This document shows, one piece after another, positions 6,839 to 15,300 of a stretch of 24,065 bases of DNA. Within the stretch, counting starts at the first letter, position 1; every line of letters begins with the position of its first letter. This stretch comes from CAYVZZ01 sp964456185 (GTDB lineage: Bacteria; Pseudomonadota; Gammaproteobacteria; Pseudomonadales; Alcanivoracaceae), in the NCBI GenBank assembly GCA_964456185.1, contig CAYVZZ010000024.1, positions 1 to 24,065 on the forward strand. The letters are read 5' to 3'. Under the pieces are notes generated by a model, which was not told where the DNA came from, made no database searches, and saw only the letters and a program-made list of their open reading frames with translations. Made by a program: the position numbers and the translations under genes.

Positions 6839-7465
6839 ATGCGGAGCAAACCCTATGTGGCCGCAGCGGTCAGCATGGTGCTGGGGCCTTTCCTGCTGTT
6901 TAGCTTAATGGTGCTAATTTACCAAGCCGCACAACCCCGCTTTACCCAGGAGCCACAAACCGTCAGCCAGTTTGTGATCAAGCAAATCACCCCGCCACCG
7001 GCGCCCACCACCAGCAGCACGCCGGAGCCTCCACCGCCGGCTAAACCCCTGGCACCGCCCAGCCCTTTGGAGGGTTTGGGAGCACAACTGCCGGGCTTGC
7101 AGCTGAGCCTATCCAGCGGCCTGGGTGATTTTATCAATGCCGAGGATTCACTACTGGGCGACACCCGCGATGTGGCCATGACCGGTGACACCGTGGACCA
7201 GCCGCCGCGTGCCACGCAACAGGGTGGCGTGGTGTACCCGCCGGCGGCACGCAGCAAGGGCACCGAAGGCTATGTGCTGCTGAATGTGCTGGTGGATAAA
7301 CAAGGCCAGGTGCTGCAAGTGCAGGTGTTGGAAGCCCAGCCTGCGGGCGTGTTTGAAGAGGCCGCCATTCAAGGGGTGCGTGGCTGGCAGTTTTCCCCCG
7401 CCCGTTATCAGGGGCAGGCGGTGAAAACCTGGGTACAACAACGTATCAGTTTCAACTTGAGCTAA
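6839..7465 (+). CDS. tonB: TonB2-type energy transducer
   Basis: 208 aa from the ATG at 6839, one base after the exbD stop; an upstream in-frame ATG at 6731 would sit deep within exbD. There is one N-terminal transmembrane helix (about 10-30), then a short Pro-rich spacer (about 51-76, including PPPAP and PEPPPPAKP). The C-terminal TonB domain (about 128-206) has YPPAARSKGTEGYV, a V-D-GQV strand and the aromatic RGWQFSPA element. The spacer is short, as in TonB2 proteins, which are often helped across the periplasm by TtpC. It should contact the TonB box of the receptor encoded two genes later. Confidence 0.93.
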   Translation: MRSKPYVAAAVSMVLGPFLLFSLMVLIYQAAQPRFTQEPQTVSQFVIKQITPPPAPTTSSTPEPPPPAKPLAPPSPLEGLGAQLPGLQLSLSSGLGDFINAEDSLLGDTRDVAMTGDTVDQPPRATQQGGVVYPPAARSKGTEGYVLLNVLVDKQGQVLQVQVLEAQPAGVFEEAAIQGVRGWQFSPARYQGQAVKTWVQQRISFNLS

Positions 7466-7469
7466 TAAA

Positions 7470-8714
7470 ATGACAGAAAAGCACAAAACACTTATACCCT
7501 TTCGCTGGCGGCCATTACCCGAAGACGGCCTAAAGGTGACACTGCAACAAAGCGTGCAGCTATTGTGGTGGCTGGCTGCGGCCTTATTGCTGTGCATGTT
7601 GCTGGTGGCCAATGCCGAGGCCAACACGGCACGACCAGCGGCCAATGTGAATAGCTTGGGGCTTGCCGCCTTGTTAATTAGCGATGGTCATTATCAACGT
7701 GCCGAGCAGGTGTTAGGCGCGTTGGACAAGGCACAAATCGACGCCAATCCGGCACGCTACCACACCCTGCAGGGCTTGCTGCAACTGCACCAACAACAAT
7801 GGCAGGGCGCCATCGATGCCTTTGAGTTGGCACGCAAGGCCGGTGCCAAACAGGCCGCCATGGCGGTGTACTTGGCGCAGGCACACTATCAGCTCGGGCA
7901 TTACCGGCAAACACTGGCCGCCATCGAGCAGGTGGGAGTGGCCGCCGCTCAGTATCCCGGGCTTTACTGGCTGCGCGCCCAAGCCCATTGGCAACTACAG
8001 CAACCGGTGGCCAGTTTTGTGGCATTAAAAACCGCCGCCACGGCCTGGCCCGAGCAGGCACGCTTTGTGCGCCAGCAGGTATTTTATTTGATGGAATTGG
8101 GGGCTTATCGCGAGGCCATCAAACTGGGTCGAAGTTATCTGTCACAGGCTGAAGGTGAGCCAAAAGACTACTTGGCACTGGCCGTCGCCTTGCACCGTGC
8201 TGGTCAGAGCAAACAAGCCATTGCCTTTTTGGAGGCCGCCCGCCTGCGCTTTCCGCTCAATGCCGAGCTGGCCACCGCTCTGGCGCAAATTTATTACCAA
8301 CAGGGCAAACAAAATGTGGCCGCCAATTTATATGCCCGCGCCGCCTGGTTGCACCCCAATCTAAGCCACGATGCCGCCGAGTTTCAGCGACGGGTGGGGC
8401 ATCTGCAGCACGCCCTGAGCCTCAACTCCCGCGTGGAAGACCCCAAACAAAAGCTGCGGCAACGGGTGTCCTTGTGGCTGGCCATGAAGCACTACGGGCA
8501 AATTGCCAGTGCCGCCTCGGCCCTGGAAAGGGTGGGGTTAATGGATGACCAGTCGGTGCGTTATGCGCTGGCCTATTCCTACGTGCAAACCGGCCAGTTT
8601 GCCCAAGCGCGCCAGCATCTCAACCAACTTACCGAGAGTCGCTTGGTGCGTCAGGCCAGCCAGCTTCGTCAATACATGCAGCAATGCCAGCGCCAACCCC
8701 TGCGCTGCCAATAA
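7470..8714 (+). CDS. TPR-repeat membrane-anchored protein of the TonB2 operon
   Basis: 414 aa. The N-terminus has a single hydrophobic segment (about 31-47) that could be an anchor or an uncleaved signal, leaving the rest in the periplasm. From about residue 60 on there are repeated helical hairpins with TPR character (for example LLISDGHYQRAEQVL, WQGAIDAFELARKAG, LAQIYYQQGKQNVAANLYARAA). TPR proteins at this place are a constant part of TonB2-type operons, where their exact job is unknown; protein-protein scaffolding is the general expectation. It begins 4 bases after tonB and precedes the receptor by 20 bases. Confidence 0.85.
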   Translation: MTEKHKTLIPFRWRPLPEDGLKVTLQQSVQLLWWLAAALLLCMLLVANAEANTARPAANVNSLGLAALLISDGHYQRAEQVLGALDKAQIDANPARYHTLQGLLQLHQQQWQGAIDAFELARKAGAKQAAMAVYLAQAHYQLGHYRQTLAAIEQVGVAAAQYPGLYWLRAQAHWQLQQPVASFVALKTAATAWPEQARFVRQQVFYLMELGAYREAIKLGRSYLSQAEGEPKDYLALAVALHRAGQSKQAIAFLEAARLRFPLNAELATALAQIYYQQGKQNVAANLYARAAWLHPNLSHDAAEFQRRVGHLQHALSLNSRVEDPKQKLRQRVSLWLAMKHYGQIASAASALERVGLMDDQSVRYALAYSYVQTGQFAQARQHLNQLTESRLVRQASQLRQYMQQCQRQPLRCQ

Positions 8715-8734
8715 TTGATTAAACAGGAGAATTC

Positions 8735-11700
8735 ATGTTGATACGCAAGTGGATAAGCCTTGCGGCGCTACTGCTCATTTCGACCATGGCGCAAGCACAG
8801 CCCAGTCAGCAGGCAGAACTTTGGTTGTTTGTCCTGCAACAGGGTCAACCGGTGGCCAATGTAACAGTTAGCCTAAATGGTGACGTCATCGGGCAAACCA
8901 ATGCCGCCGGTACCTTGCACCAGTGGGTGGCACCGGGGCGCTATGCCTTAAAACTGCAACAGGATGGGCAAACGCTGCTGCAAAAGCCCAGCTTGGCACT
9001 GGCGAAGGATGGCAATGTGCGGTTGTTGCTATCCATTGCCGCCGATGGTGAACAGCAACTGGCCATTCAGCGCGCCAAACAGCCCCAGTCTCAGCAAGCC
9101 CAAGCCGTGGCCGCCTTGCCGCCGGGCTTGCTGGAAGGTCAGGTGGTATCCGCCGAAGACGGCTCGCCTTTGGCGGCGGTGCAAATTTTTGTCGCCGGTA
9201 GCGACAAACGCGCCTTGAGTGATAGCCGTGGCCACTATGCATTGGAGCTGCCACCCGGTGACTACACCTTATCCATCGTGGCACCGGGGTTTGCCGTGCG
9301 CACCCTGGAAGGGGTCGCCATCAGCTCGCAAAAAGCCACTCACCTCAAGCTGGAACTCACTCCGGCCGGCGTTCGCATGGCCGACTATGTGGTAACCGCC
9401 CCCTATGTGGCAGGCTCCGTGGCCTCGGTATTGGCCAGCGAGAAACAAGCCAAGGCCGTGGTGGACATCATCGGTGCCGACCAAATGTCACGCACCGGTG
9501 CCTCCACCGCCGTGGATGCCTTGCGTCAGGTGAGTGGGCTAACCATCGAAGACGGCGAATATGTCATCGTGCGCGGTCAGCCGGAACGCTACACCACGGC
9601 TTTGTTTAACGGCTCACCCTTGCCCAGCCCCGACCCCATCCAACCGGTGGTACCGCTGGACTTATTCCCCACCGGCGTGCTGGGCAGCATCGAGGTGCAA
9701 AAAAGCTACACCGCCAATCGTCCCGGTAATTTTGCCGGTGGGCTAGTGGCCTTACACACCCGCAAAGCCCCAGCCGACGGCTTTGTTAAGCTGGGTATTT
9801 CCGGCAGCATCAACCCGCTTTACACCGGCGTAGACGGCCTGATGTACAACAGCGCACCGCAAGGCCTGCTGGACATCAACGCCGCCCCCGCCGGTTTGCC
9901 CAGTGGCATCGATGGTGTGAAGGACCTGTCGGCATTAAGTCAGGCCGAGCGCATTGCGCTGGCCAAAACGCTTCCCAACCAGTTTGCCGTATCCCCCTGG
10001 ACCCTGCCGCCCAATATGGGCTTTAAGATTGCCGCCGGTAATCGTTTTGCGTTGTTTGGCGGTGAACTGGGTGTGTTGGCCTCGCTGGACCACGGGCGTG
10101 ATGCGGCGTTTCGCAATGTCACCAAGCGCACCTATGCCTTGGGGCTTGACGGCCAGCTTATTCAACAAAGCGAAATCAGCCAGCAAACCACCAGCCAAGG
10201 CATGGACAGCAGTGTATTTCTTGCCGTGGATGGCGAGTGGGGCAATACCACGCTGGGCAGCAACACCTTTTATGTGCGCAAAACCACCGACAAGGTGCAA
10301 TACACCGAAGGGGTCATTAGCGTCAGTGATGCCCGCTACGAAAACGATTTTGTGCTGGCGCATTTTGAGCGTGAATTGAAAGCCCAGCAATTGCTTGGCG
10401 AGCACCGTTTTGACTCGGTGCGACTCAAGTGGAGCGCCATGCTGGCCAAGGCCTCGCGTCAGGTGCCCGACCGCCGCCATTATGCCTACCGACAAACCGC
10501 TAATGGCGACTTCGTGCTGATTAGCCAGGCCGCCGTGTTGCGCCGCTTTAGCCAAACCGAGGACAACATCAACAACCTAACACTGGACGTGACCTTTCCG
10601 TTCACCGCCACCGACTGGCTGAGTGGCGAGCTGGCCGTGGGCGTAGCACGCTTCAGCCGTGAGCGCGATGCTGTCACCCGCCGTTTCCGTTACGATGTGG
10701 ATCCCAGCGCCGATTTGTCACAACCCGTGGAGGACTTGCTGCGTCCCGACAACCTCGGCAACACGGTAAGCTTTAGCGAGCTCACCCAAGCCACCGACCA
10801 CTACACCGGCCAGGTGGATATCGACGCTGCCTACCTGCAAGCCGACCTCAAACTGGGCGAGCAATGGCGGCTGATTGTGGGTGCCCGCAAAGAACAAGCC
10901 AGCGCCAAAGCCAGCACCTTCGTGCTAGCTGCCGGCGGCAAACAAGAAGTGGCCGGCGAATACCAGGAAACCTCGCTATTGCCTGCATTCACCCTAAGCT
11001 GGATGCCGTGGGACAGCGTAAAACTCAGCGCCGCCGCCAGCAAAACCGTGGCGCGCCCCACACTTAATGAAATCTCACCCGCCACCTATCTCGACCCCGA
11101 CACCGGCTTCCACTACCAAGGTAACCCCGAGCTGGAACCCGCCAGCATCCAGTCGTTGGATTTTTCCGCCGAATGGTTCCTGTCGGATAGCGAAAAACTC
11201 TCCGTGGGTGCATTCAGCAAAACCTACGACAAACCCTTGGAAGTGAGCTTTATTCCCTCCACCGGCGGCACCCCACAGCGGCAAATCGTCAACGCCAAAA
11301 GCGCCAGCGTCAGCGGCATCGAAGCCGGCGCACGGCTCGACGTCAACCGCTTCCTCGGCTGGATTGGCCTCAACCAAAGCTGGCTCGCCCCCCTATACGT
11401 CAGCGGCAACCTGTCGTTAATGCAATCGGAAGTCACCACCGACCAACAAGGCGCCGCCACCCAAGCCAACCGCCGCCTGCAAGGCCAGGCCGACATCGTT
11501 TACAACCTGCAACTCGGCTACGACGGCGAACACCACGACGCCGCCTTACTCTACAACTTCGTCGGCGAACGCCTGGCCGCCGTCGGCACCGCCGGCAAAC
11601 CCGGCGTTTACCGCCAGCCCACCCCGCGCCTCAGCTTCAACTACGACTGGCAAATTACCGACCACGCCAGCATCAACCTCTCCGCTGAAAACCTACTCAA

Positions 11701-11791
11701 CTACCGCGTGGAATACACCATCGGCAACAAACTCCTCCGCGACTACGCCGAAGGCCGCACCTTCGGCGCCGGCTTCGAATGGAAATTCTAA
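8735..11791 (+). CDS. TonB-dependent outer-membrane receptor with two N-terminal carboxypeptidase-regulatory-like domains
   Basis: 1018 aa. The signal peptide ends at about 21 (AQA-Q). Two Ig-like carboxypeptidase-regulatory domains follow at about 30-82 and 132-197. A candidate TonB box is near 217-223 (ADYVVTA). The plug spans about 238-345 (IIGADQMSRTGASTAVDAL, VRGQPERYTTALFNG, SIEVQKSYTANRPGNFAGG). A beta-barrel fills the rest and ends in aromatic EWKF, as required for barrel assembly. AGGAGA precedes the start. It closes the Pho-box-preceded TonB2 operon, so a phosphorus-containing ligand is the leading inference. The ligand cannot be read from sequence; iron or carbohydrate uptake remains possible. 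Codon usage shifts to C-ending codons in the last 500 bases. Confidence 0.95.
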   Translation: MLIRKWISLAALLLISTMAQAQPSQQAELWLFVLQQGQPVANVTVSLNGDVIGQTNAAGTLHQWVAPGRYALKLQQDGQTLLQKPSLALAKDGNVRLLLSIAADGEQQLAIQRAKQPQSQQAQAVAALPPGLLEGQVVSAEDGSPLAAVQIFVAGSDKRALSDSRGHYALELPPGDYTLSIVAPGFAVRTLEGVAISSQKATHLKLELTPAGVRMADYVVTAPYVAGSVASVLASEKQAKAVVDIIGADQMSRTGASTAVDALRQVSGLTIEDGEYVIVRGQPERYTTALFNGSPLPSPDPIQPVVPLDLFPTGVLGSIEVQKSYTANRPGNFAGGLVALHTRKAPADGFVKLGISGSINPLYTGVDGLMYNSAPQGLLDINAAPAGLPSGIDGVKDLSALSQAERIALAKTLPNQFAVSPWTLPPNMGFKIAAGNRFALFGGELGVLASLDHGRDAAFRNVTKRTYALGLDGQLIQQSEISQQTTSQGMDSSVFLAVDGEWGNTTLGSNTFYVRKTTDKVQYTEGVISVSDARYENDFVLAHFERELKAQQLLGEHRFDSVRLKWSAMLAKASRQVPDRRHYAYRQTANGDFVLISQAAVLRRFSQTEDNINNLTLDVTFPFTATDWLSGELAVGVARFSRERDAVTRRFRYDVDPSADLSQPVEDLLRPDNLGNTVSFSELTQATDHYTGQVDIDAAYLQADLKLGEQWRLIVGARKEQASAKASTFVLAAGGKQEVAGEYQETSLLPAFTLSWMPWDSVKLSAAASKTVARPTLNEISPATYLDPDTGFHYQGNPELEPASIQSLDFSAEWFLSDSEKLSVGAFSKTYDKPLEVSFIPSTGGTPQRQIVNAKSASVSGIEAGARLDVNRFLGWIGLNQSWLAPLYVSGNLSLMQSEVTTDQQGAATQANRRLQGQADIVYNLQLGYDGEHHDAALLYNFVGERLAAVGTAGKPGVYRQPTPRLSFNYDWQITDHASINLSAENLLNYRVEYTIGNKLLRDYAEGRTFGAGFEWKF

Positions 11792-11796
11792 CCCTC

Positions 11797-11822
11797 GGGG
11801 ACAGACCCCGGGGTCTGTCCCC
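11797..11822. repeat. Perfect 26-base palindrome after the receptor gene
   Basis: GGGGACAGACCCC (11797-11809) is followed at once by its exact reverse complement (11810-11822). It starts 5 bases after the receptor stop codon. No T-run follows, so it is not a standard intrinsic terminator, although the folded RNA would be very stable. Similar GGGGACAGACCCC-type repeats are dispersed in several gammaproteobacterial genomes. Confidence 0.75.
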
Positions 11823-11836
11823 TAGTCGGTAGTTTT

Positions 11837-11862
11837 GTGGGAGCTCAGCTTTGCTGAGCGAA
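11837..11862 (+). repeat. REP-like element
   Basis: A GTGGGAGC head, hairpin GCTCAGC (11843-11849), loop TTT, GCTGAGC (11853-11859), and a GCGAA tail. The head and tail match those of the REP unit at 38-60 (GTAGGAGC...GCGA) while the stem sequence differs, as between REP subfamilies. It is a single unit here. Confidence 0.6.
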
Positions 11863-12160
11863 TGCGGCATGCAGGTTGTAAGGGTTTGGCCAGTAAGCTG
11901 TTACTTCAAATAATGGTTTTTTAGACGGACAAGTTTCTTTTTTTAGCAAGTAAGCGCGAACCGCTTATTTTAACTAGCCCAGTTGTATGTACAGTATTTC
12001 TTGATTGGGAGAATAATATATCAAGCTAATGGAATATTGATGTGTCGTACAACTTGTAACTTATTGAAGTCAATGATTTAATTTGACTCAATAAAACTTA
12101 CGGTTTGGATTGTGGCGCGCAGCCTAATCACTGCTGAACCTGAATGGTGCAGATTGCGGA

Positions 12161-12259
12161 ATGAACGGAAATTCATTGATTGACAAAAAGTTTAGCGGCA
12201 AGCTGGCGCTGGGCGAGGAATGTTCACACATAACTTTTATCTTATTGTATGAGGCTTGA
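12161..12259 (+). CDS. Possible 32-aa small protein upstream of the helicase
   Basis: The ATG at 12161 opens a 32-codon frame ending in TGA 6 bases before the helicase ATG. The product would be mildly hydrophobic at its C-terminus (ITFILLYEA). The ribosome site is weak (GGAA). It could be a leader peptide that couples translation into the helicase, a remnant of a larger gene, or chance. I recognise no family. Confidence 0.15.
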   Translation: MNGNSLIDKKFSGKLALGEECSHITFILLYEA

Positions 12260-12265
12260 CAGATA

Positions 12266-14047
12266 ATGACTACAGCCGACGATCAAATCCAGAGCGCCAG
12301 CGAGGTGATCTGCCGTAATATCGACTTACTCCCCGATCAGCGGGCATTACTTTCGCAGAATGTCCTCTCTCAGCTCCGGAACCTTGTAGAGGGAGTTATT
12401 GTTTTGGTGCACGCAGGCTCGAAAGGTGCATTATTCCACTACGATATTGTGGGGGCAGGGCTTGGCTTTGTCAGAAGCAACTCAAAACTTAACTTCTTGA
12501 GCAAGTTTCACAAGCTGCTTCAGAAAAGTGCTTCTCACTACACTATGGGTGGAGACGCCTCTGAGCGTTTGATGCTCAAATATTATGAGTATCTCCACCG
12601 GATACGTAGTTTACTCTATGAGCGTTGTGGGATAAGGGTGCTTGCAAACCTTGAGAAATTTCCGGTCGATCTCGATCCTTCCCTACGGGAATACTACGAA
12701 AAGATTGCAGAAAGAATTGAGGCTGCTCCACTAAATAGCAATACGGACAGTAAAGGACGGTATTACATCCACAAGATACGACCTTTTTTTGTGGGCGGAA
12801 GAATTTACTATGAAGTGACCTTTTATCCCGCTATAAATAAGGTCAGTAAATTTGATCGCATCATAGCTTTCACTGACATTGATATGACAGATAAGTATTC
12901 TGCCATGCTGACTCTCCGCCGGGACTCCATTCATGTGCTTGGTCAGACCATGCCAATTACAATTATTCGTGATTGGAGTATCTCAATTCGTCCATGTGAG
13001 CTTGATAATTTTGCTCGTCTTTTGGGCATTGATCTAAAAACAAACACTAGATCGATAGAATACCGCTACTTGATGAAATGGTTGACTGTGAATTCGGCCA
13101 ATCTACTTGATTTGGTGGGAATGTGTAACTCTCAATATGCAATGCTTAGAGCGGCAGGAACAGCTGATATGGTTAAGCCGAGGCTTTTTCCTGTATTAGA
13201 TAAAGTTCGTCACATCGTAGAGGAGGATTCACCAGGGCAAAACGTTTTGCGCTATCTCATGCTTAGGATGAATAACAATATCATCAAAGCCCAGTATGTT
13301 CGAGACACATGTTACCGCCTCTCTGATTTACGGCTTTCTTTTGGGTGCATTCCTTTCGATACAATGCCGTTTTGCACATCTTTACCTGGGCACAACCCTC
13401 GCTACTGGGATCTTATCGAGAGTCTTGATGTGGCCAGGCGAGAACATGAATTGTTAGCTCGATATGTGAAAAATAACGTTGAACGCCACGGAATTCTCTA
13501 CACCCCCATAGGGGATCTCGAAGAGCTTGGGGACGTCAACAGCCTAGTGTCCATTTATAATAACGAGCTTTATCACAAGCACATGGAGCGACGACTTGTT
13601 ATCGACAAGGGGCATGTCTTTATCTGTGGATATGAGAACGACACTGTGACCATCGTCGAAAAACTTCAGGAAATGGCATCTTCTGGGATAGCTGGCTATA
13701 CCCAGGCTGTCGAGCAATGGCTCGATGAAACATCTCACGGCATAGATGACCTAACGAAGGTAGATGCGCTTAAACAGTTATTTAGTCAGTCACGCGTTGC
13801 TCTGATCTATGGGGCGGCAGGCACCGGAAAGTCAACGATGGTGAATCACATTGCGAATTACTTTAACGGTAAAGCAAAACTCTTTCTCGCGCATACCAAT
13901 CCAGCAACTGATAATCTAAAACGTAAGGTTACCGCACAGAATTCAGAATTTCGGACAATCAATACCAAATTGGTAGAAGATCCTGCGCAAAGGAGTACGA
14001 TCTCCTCATCATCGATGAATGTAGTACCGTTAGCAATGCTGCCTTGA
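12266..14047 (+). CDS. Frameshifted superfamily 1 helicase, N-terminal part
   Basis: 593 aa as read. Residues 1 to about 490 form a domain I do not recognise: mixed alpha/beta, with no obvious nuclease signature. The helicase begins at about 500, with Walker A GAAGTGKST at 516-524 followed by the motif Ia-like FLAHTNPATDNLKRK. The reading then leaves the conserved frame: after about residue 575 the sequence loses similarity and ends, while the Walker B motif LLIIDECSTVSN is intact one frame away and continues in the next entry. One extra base near 13991-13994 would fuse both into an 899-aa protein. Base composition is much more AT-rich than the flanking genes, suggesting transfer. The weak ribosome site is GAGG 12 bases upstream. 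A defence-related role is speculative. Confidence 0.75.
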   Translation: MTTADDQIQSASEVICRNIDLLPDQRALLSQNVLSQLRNLVEGVIVLVHAGSKGALFHYDIVGAGLGFVRSNSKLNFLSKFHKLLQKSASHYTMGGDASERLMLKYYEYLHRIRSLLYERCGIRVLANLEKFPVDLDPSLREYYEKIAERIEAAPLNSNTDSKGRYYIHKIRPFFVGGRIYYEVTFYPAINKVSKFDRIIAFTDIDMTDKYSAMLTLRRDSIHVLGQTMPITIIRDWSISIRPCELDNFARLLGIDLKTNTRSIEYRYLMKWLTVNSANLLDLVGMCNSQYAMLRAAGTADMVKPRLFPVLDKVRHIVEEDSPGQNVLRYLMLRMNNNIIKAQYVRDTCYRLSDLRLSFGCIPFDTMPFCTSLPGHNPRYWDLIESLDVARREHELLARYVKNNVERHGILYTPIGDLEELGDVNSLVSIYNNELYHKHMERRLVIDKGHVFICGYENDTVTIVEKLQEMASSGIAGYTQAVEQWLDETSHGIDDLTKVDALKQLFSQSRVALIYGAAGTGKSTMVNHIANYFNGKAKLFLAHTNPATDNLKRKVTAQNSEFRTINTKLVEDPAQRSTISSSSMNVVPLAMLP

Positions 14048-14964
14048 TTAAGGTTTTGGAGAAAACTCCCTGCAGGTTGCTTATACTTGTTGGCGACATC
14101 TATCAGATTGAGTCTATCCAGTTCGGCAACTGGTTCGAGGTTATTCGTTCATTTATCCCGCCCACATCAGTATTTGAACTTAAAACTCCTTTTAGAAGCA
14201 CGAATAAATCACTCCTGAATTTCTGGAATAAAGTTCGGGATAATGAAGATGACCTTACTGAGGTTATGTCCCGTAATAGCTATTCGGCTGTGCTTGACAA
14301 AACATTGTTCGAGCCCCAAAGCGGGGATGAAATTATCCTGTGTCTGAATTACGATGGGCTCTACGGCATCAATAATATTAATCGATTCCTGCAGAGTAGC
14401 AATTCTAATACGGCGATTATCTGGCGTGAGTCTACCTACAAGGTTGGTGATCCTGTTCTGTTTAACAATAGCGAGCGCTTTCGCCCCGTGATCTATAACA
14501 ACCTGAAGGGCTGGATTGTCGATATTGAGTATGACCGAGATTGGATTAGATTTGATGTGAAGCTTGATCGTCCGCTTAGCGAGTTTGATGTTAACAATTC
14601 TGAACTCGAATGGATGGGGGATTCAACGGTTCGGTTTTTTGTTCATGATTACGGTCACGCAAGTGATGAAGACGATGATTCACTGAACGCCACAGTCCCG
14701 TTTCAGGTTGCTTATGCTGTATCGATACATAAGGCACAAGGCTTGGAATATGATTCCGTTAAAATTGTTATTACCAATGCGAATGAAGACGACATTACAC
14801 ACAGCATCTTTTATACAGCAGTGACTCGGGCACGCCAGCAACTTCAGGTATTCTGGACGCCAGAGACACAACAAAGTGTTTTGCAGCGACTTAGTAGAAA
14901 GACCACTAAAAAAGACACCTATCTCCTGTCCAGCCGGCGTGACCTGAATCTTATCAGCGTATGA
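14044..14964 (+). CDS. Frameshifted superfamily 1 helicase, C-terminal part
   Basis: 306 aa from a TTG, but the conserved frame runs open from 13927, and the true junction is about 13985-13996. Starting with Walker B (DEC at about 14014-14022), it contains GDIYQIES (motif III), FRSTNKSLLNFW (motif IV), a barrel-like insert (GDPVLFNN to about DRPL), then VSIHKAQGLEYDSV and YTAVTRAR, the UvrD_C_2 motifs V and VI of RecD/Upf1-like helicases. If not repaired, this half lacks Walker A and cannot bind ATP alone. It has no ribosome site of its own. Together with the preceding part it would make one ATP-dependent nucleic-acid helicase. Confidence 0.75.
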   Translation: MIKVLEKTPCRLLILVGDIYQIESIQFGNWFEVIRSFIPPTSVFELKTPFRSTNKSLLNFWNKVRDNEDDLTEVMSRNSYSAVLDKTLFEPQSGDEIILCLNYDGLYGINNINRFLQSSNSNTAIIWRESTYKVGDPVLFNNSERFRPVIYNNLKGWIVDIEYDRDWIRFDVKLDRPLSEFDVNNSELEWMGDSTVRFFVHDYGHASDEDDDSLNATVPFQVAYAVSIHKAQGLEYDSVKIVITNANEDDITHSIFYTAVTRARQQLQVFWTPETQQSVLQRLSRKTTKKDTYLLSSRRDLNLISV

Positions 14965-14988
14965 ACCAAGGAAAAGGGCGGGTGTGTA

Positions 14989-15018
14989 CTTAAGGGGACA
15001 TTTAAATGAGCCCTTAAG
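14989..15018. terminator. Hairpin between the convergent helicase and higA genes
   Basis: CTTAAGGG (14989-14996) pairs with CCCTTAAG (15011-15018) around a 14-base loop. It lies 25 bases after the helicase stop and overlaps the end of higA, which is read from the other side. It could end transcription in both directions, but there is no clear T-run. Confidence 0.35.
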
Positions 15019-15289
15019 CCGCTCCCTTCTTATGGCGTAGCTGAAACAAATCATATTTTGCCTGCATAGAAAGCCAAAATTCGGCTTTGCCCGCTCCGGC
15101 TTCTTCCAGCGCCAGTGCCATTTTTGGTGATACGGATGCGCTGCCGTTGATTACACGATTTAATGTATTACGGTGGCAGCCAAGTTGCTTTGCCACTTCG
15201 GCAATACTGTTAATCCATTGTCCATCTTCATCCTCTAGCAAACGCTGGCGGATAATGCGGCCTGGATGGGAAGGGTTGTATAACGTCAT
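15014..15289 (-). CDS. higA: HigA-family antitoxin (XRE-type DNA-binding)
   Basis: 91 aa. It starts with NPSHPGRIIRQRLL, typical of HigA/VapI antitoxins, and has a helix-turn-helix at about 27-64 (EVAKQLGCHRNTLNRVING, then SPKMALALEEA). The end, EFWLSMQAKYDLFQLR, is the characteristic HigA tail. It neutralises the HigB toxin and should repress the operon. It lies 11 bases after higB, the toxin-first order usual for this class. Confidence 0.93.
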   Translation of the reverse strand: MTLYNPSHPGRIIRQRLLEDEDGQWINSIAEVAKQLGCHRNTLNRVINGSASVSPKMALALEEAGAGKAEFWLSMQAKYDLFQLRHKKGAA

Positions 15290-15300
15290 GGTGCCTCCCG

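Larger units (their letters stand above)
11792..12265. other. Gene-poor junction between the TonB operon and the accessory block
   Basis: 474 bases without a convincing gene. The left part holds a perfect palindrome (11797-11822) and a REP-like hairpin (11837-11862). From about 11880 the sequence becomes AT-rich. A possible weak promoter is TTGACT (12083-12088), 17 bases, TGGATT (12106-12111). A 32-codon open frame at 12161-12259 stops 6 bases before the helicase start and has no recognised product. Confidence 0.5.

Noticed and set aside
9935..10555. 206-codon open frame on the minus strand inside the receptor gene
   Set aside because: It is a by-product of the GC-rich receptor coding sequence: no ribosome site, no recognisable domain, and the plus-strand frame is clearly coding.
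12161..12259. Transposase or integrase remnant upstream of the helicase
   Set aside because: The 32-residue frame shows no recognisable catalytic or DNA-binding motif, and no terminal inverted repeats or target duplications were found around it.
13980..14047. Programmed -1 ribosomal frameshift in the helicase
   Set aside because: No in-frame slippery heptamer (X XXY YYZ) is present near the shift; codons there are CCT GCG CAA AGG. A simple indel explains it better.
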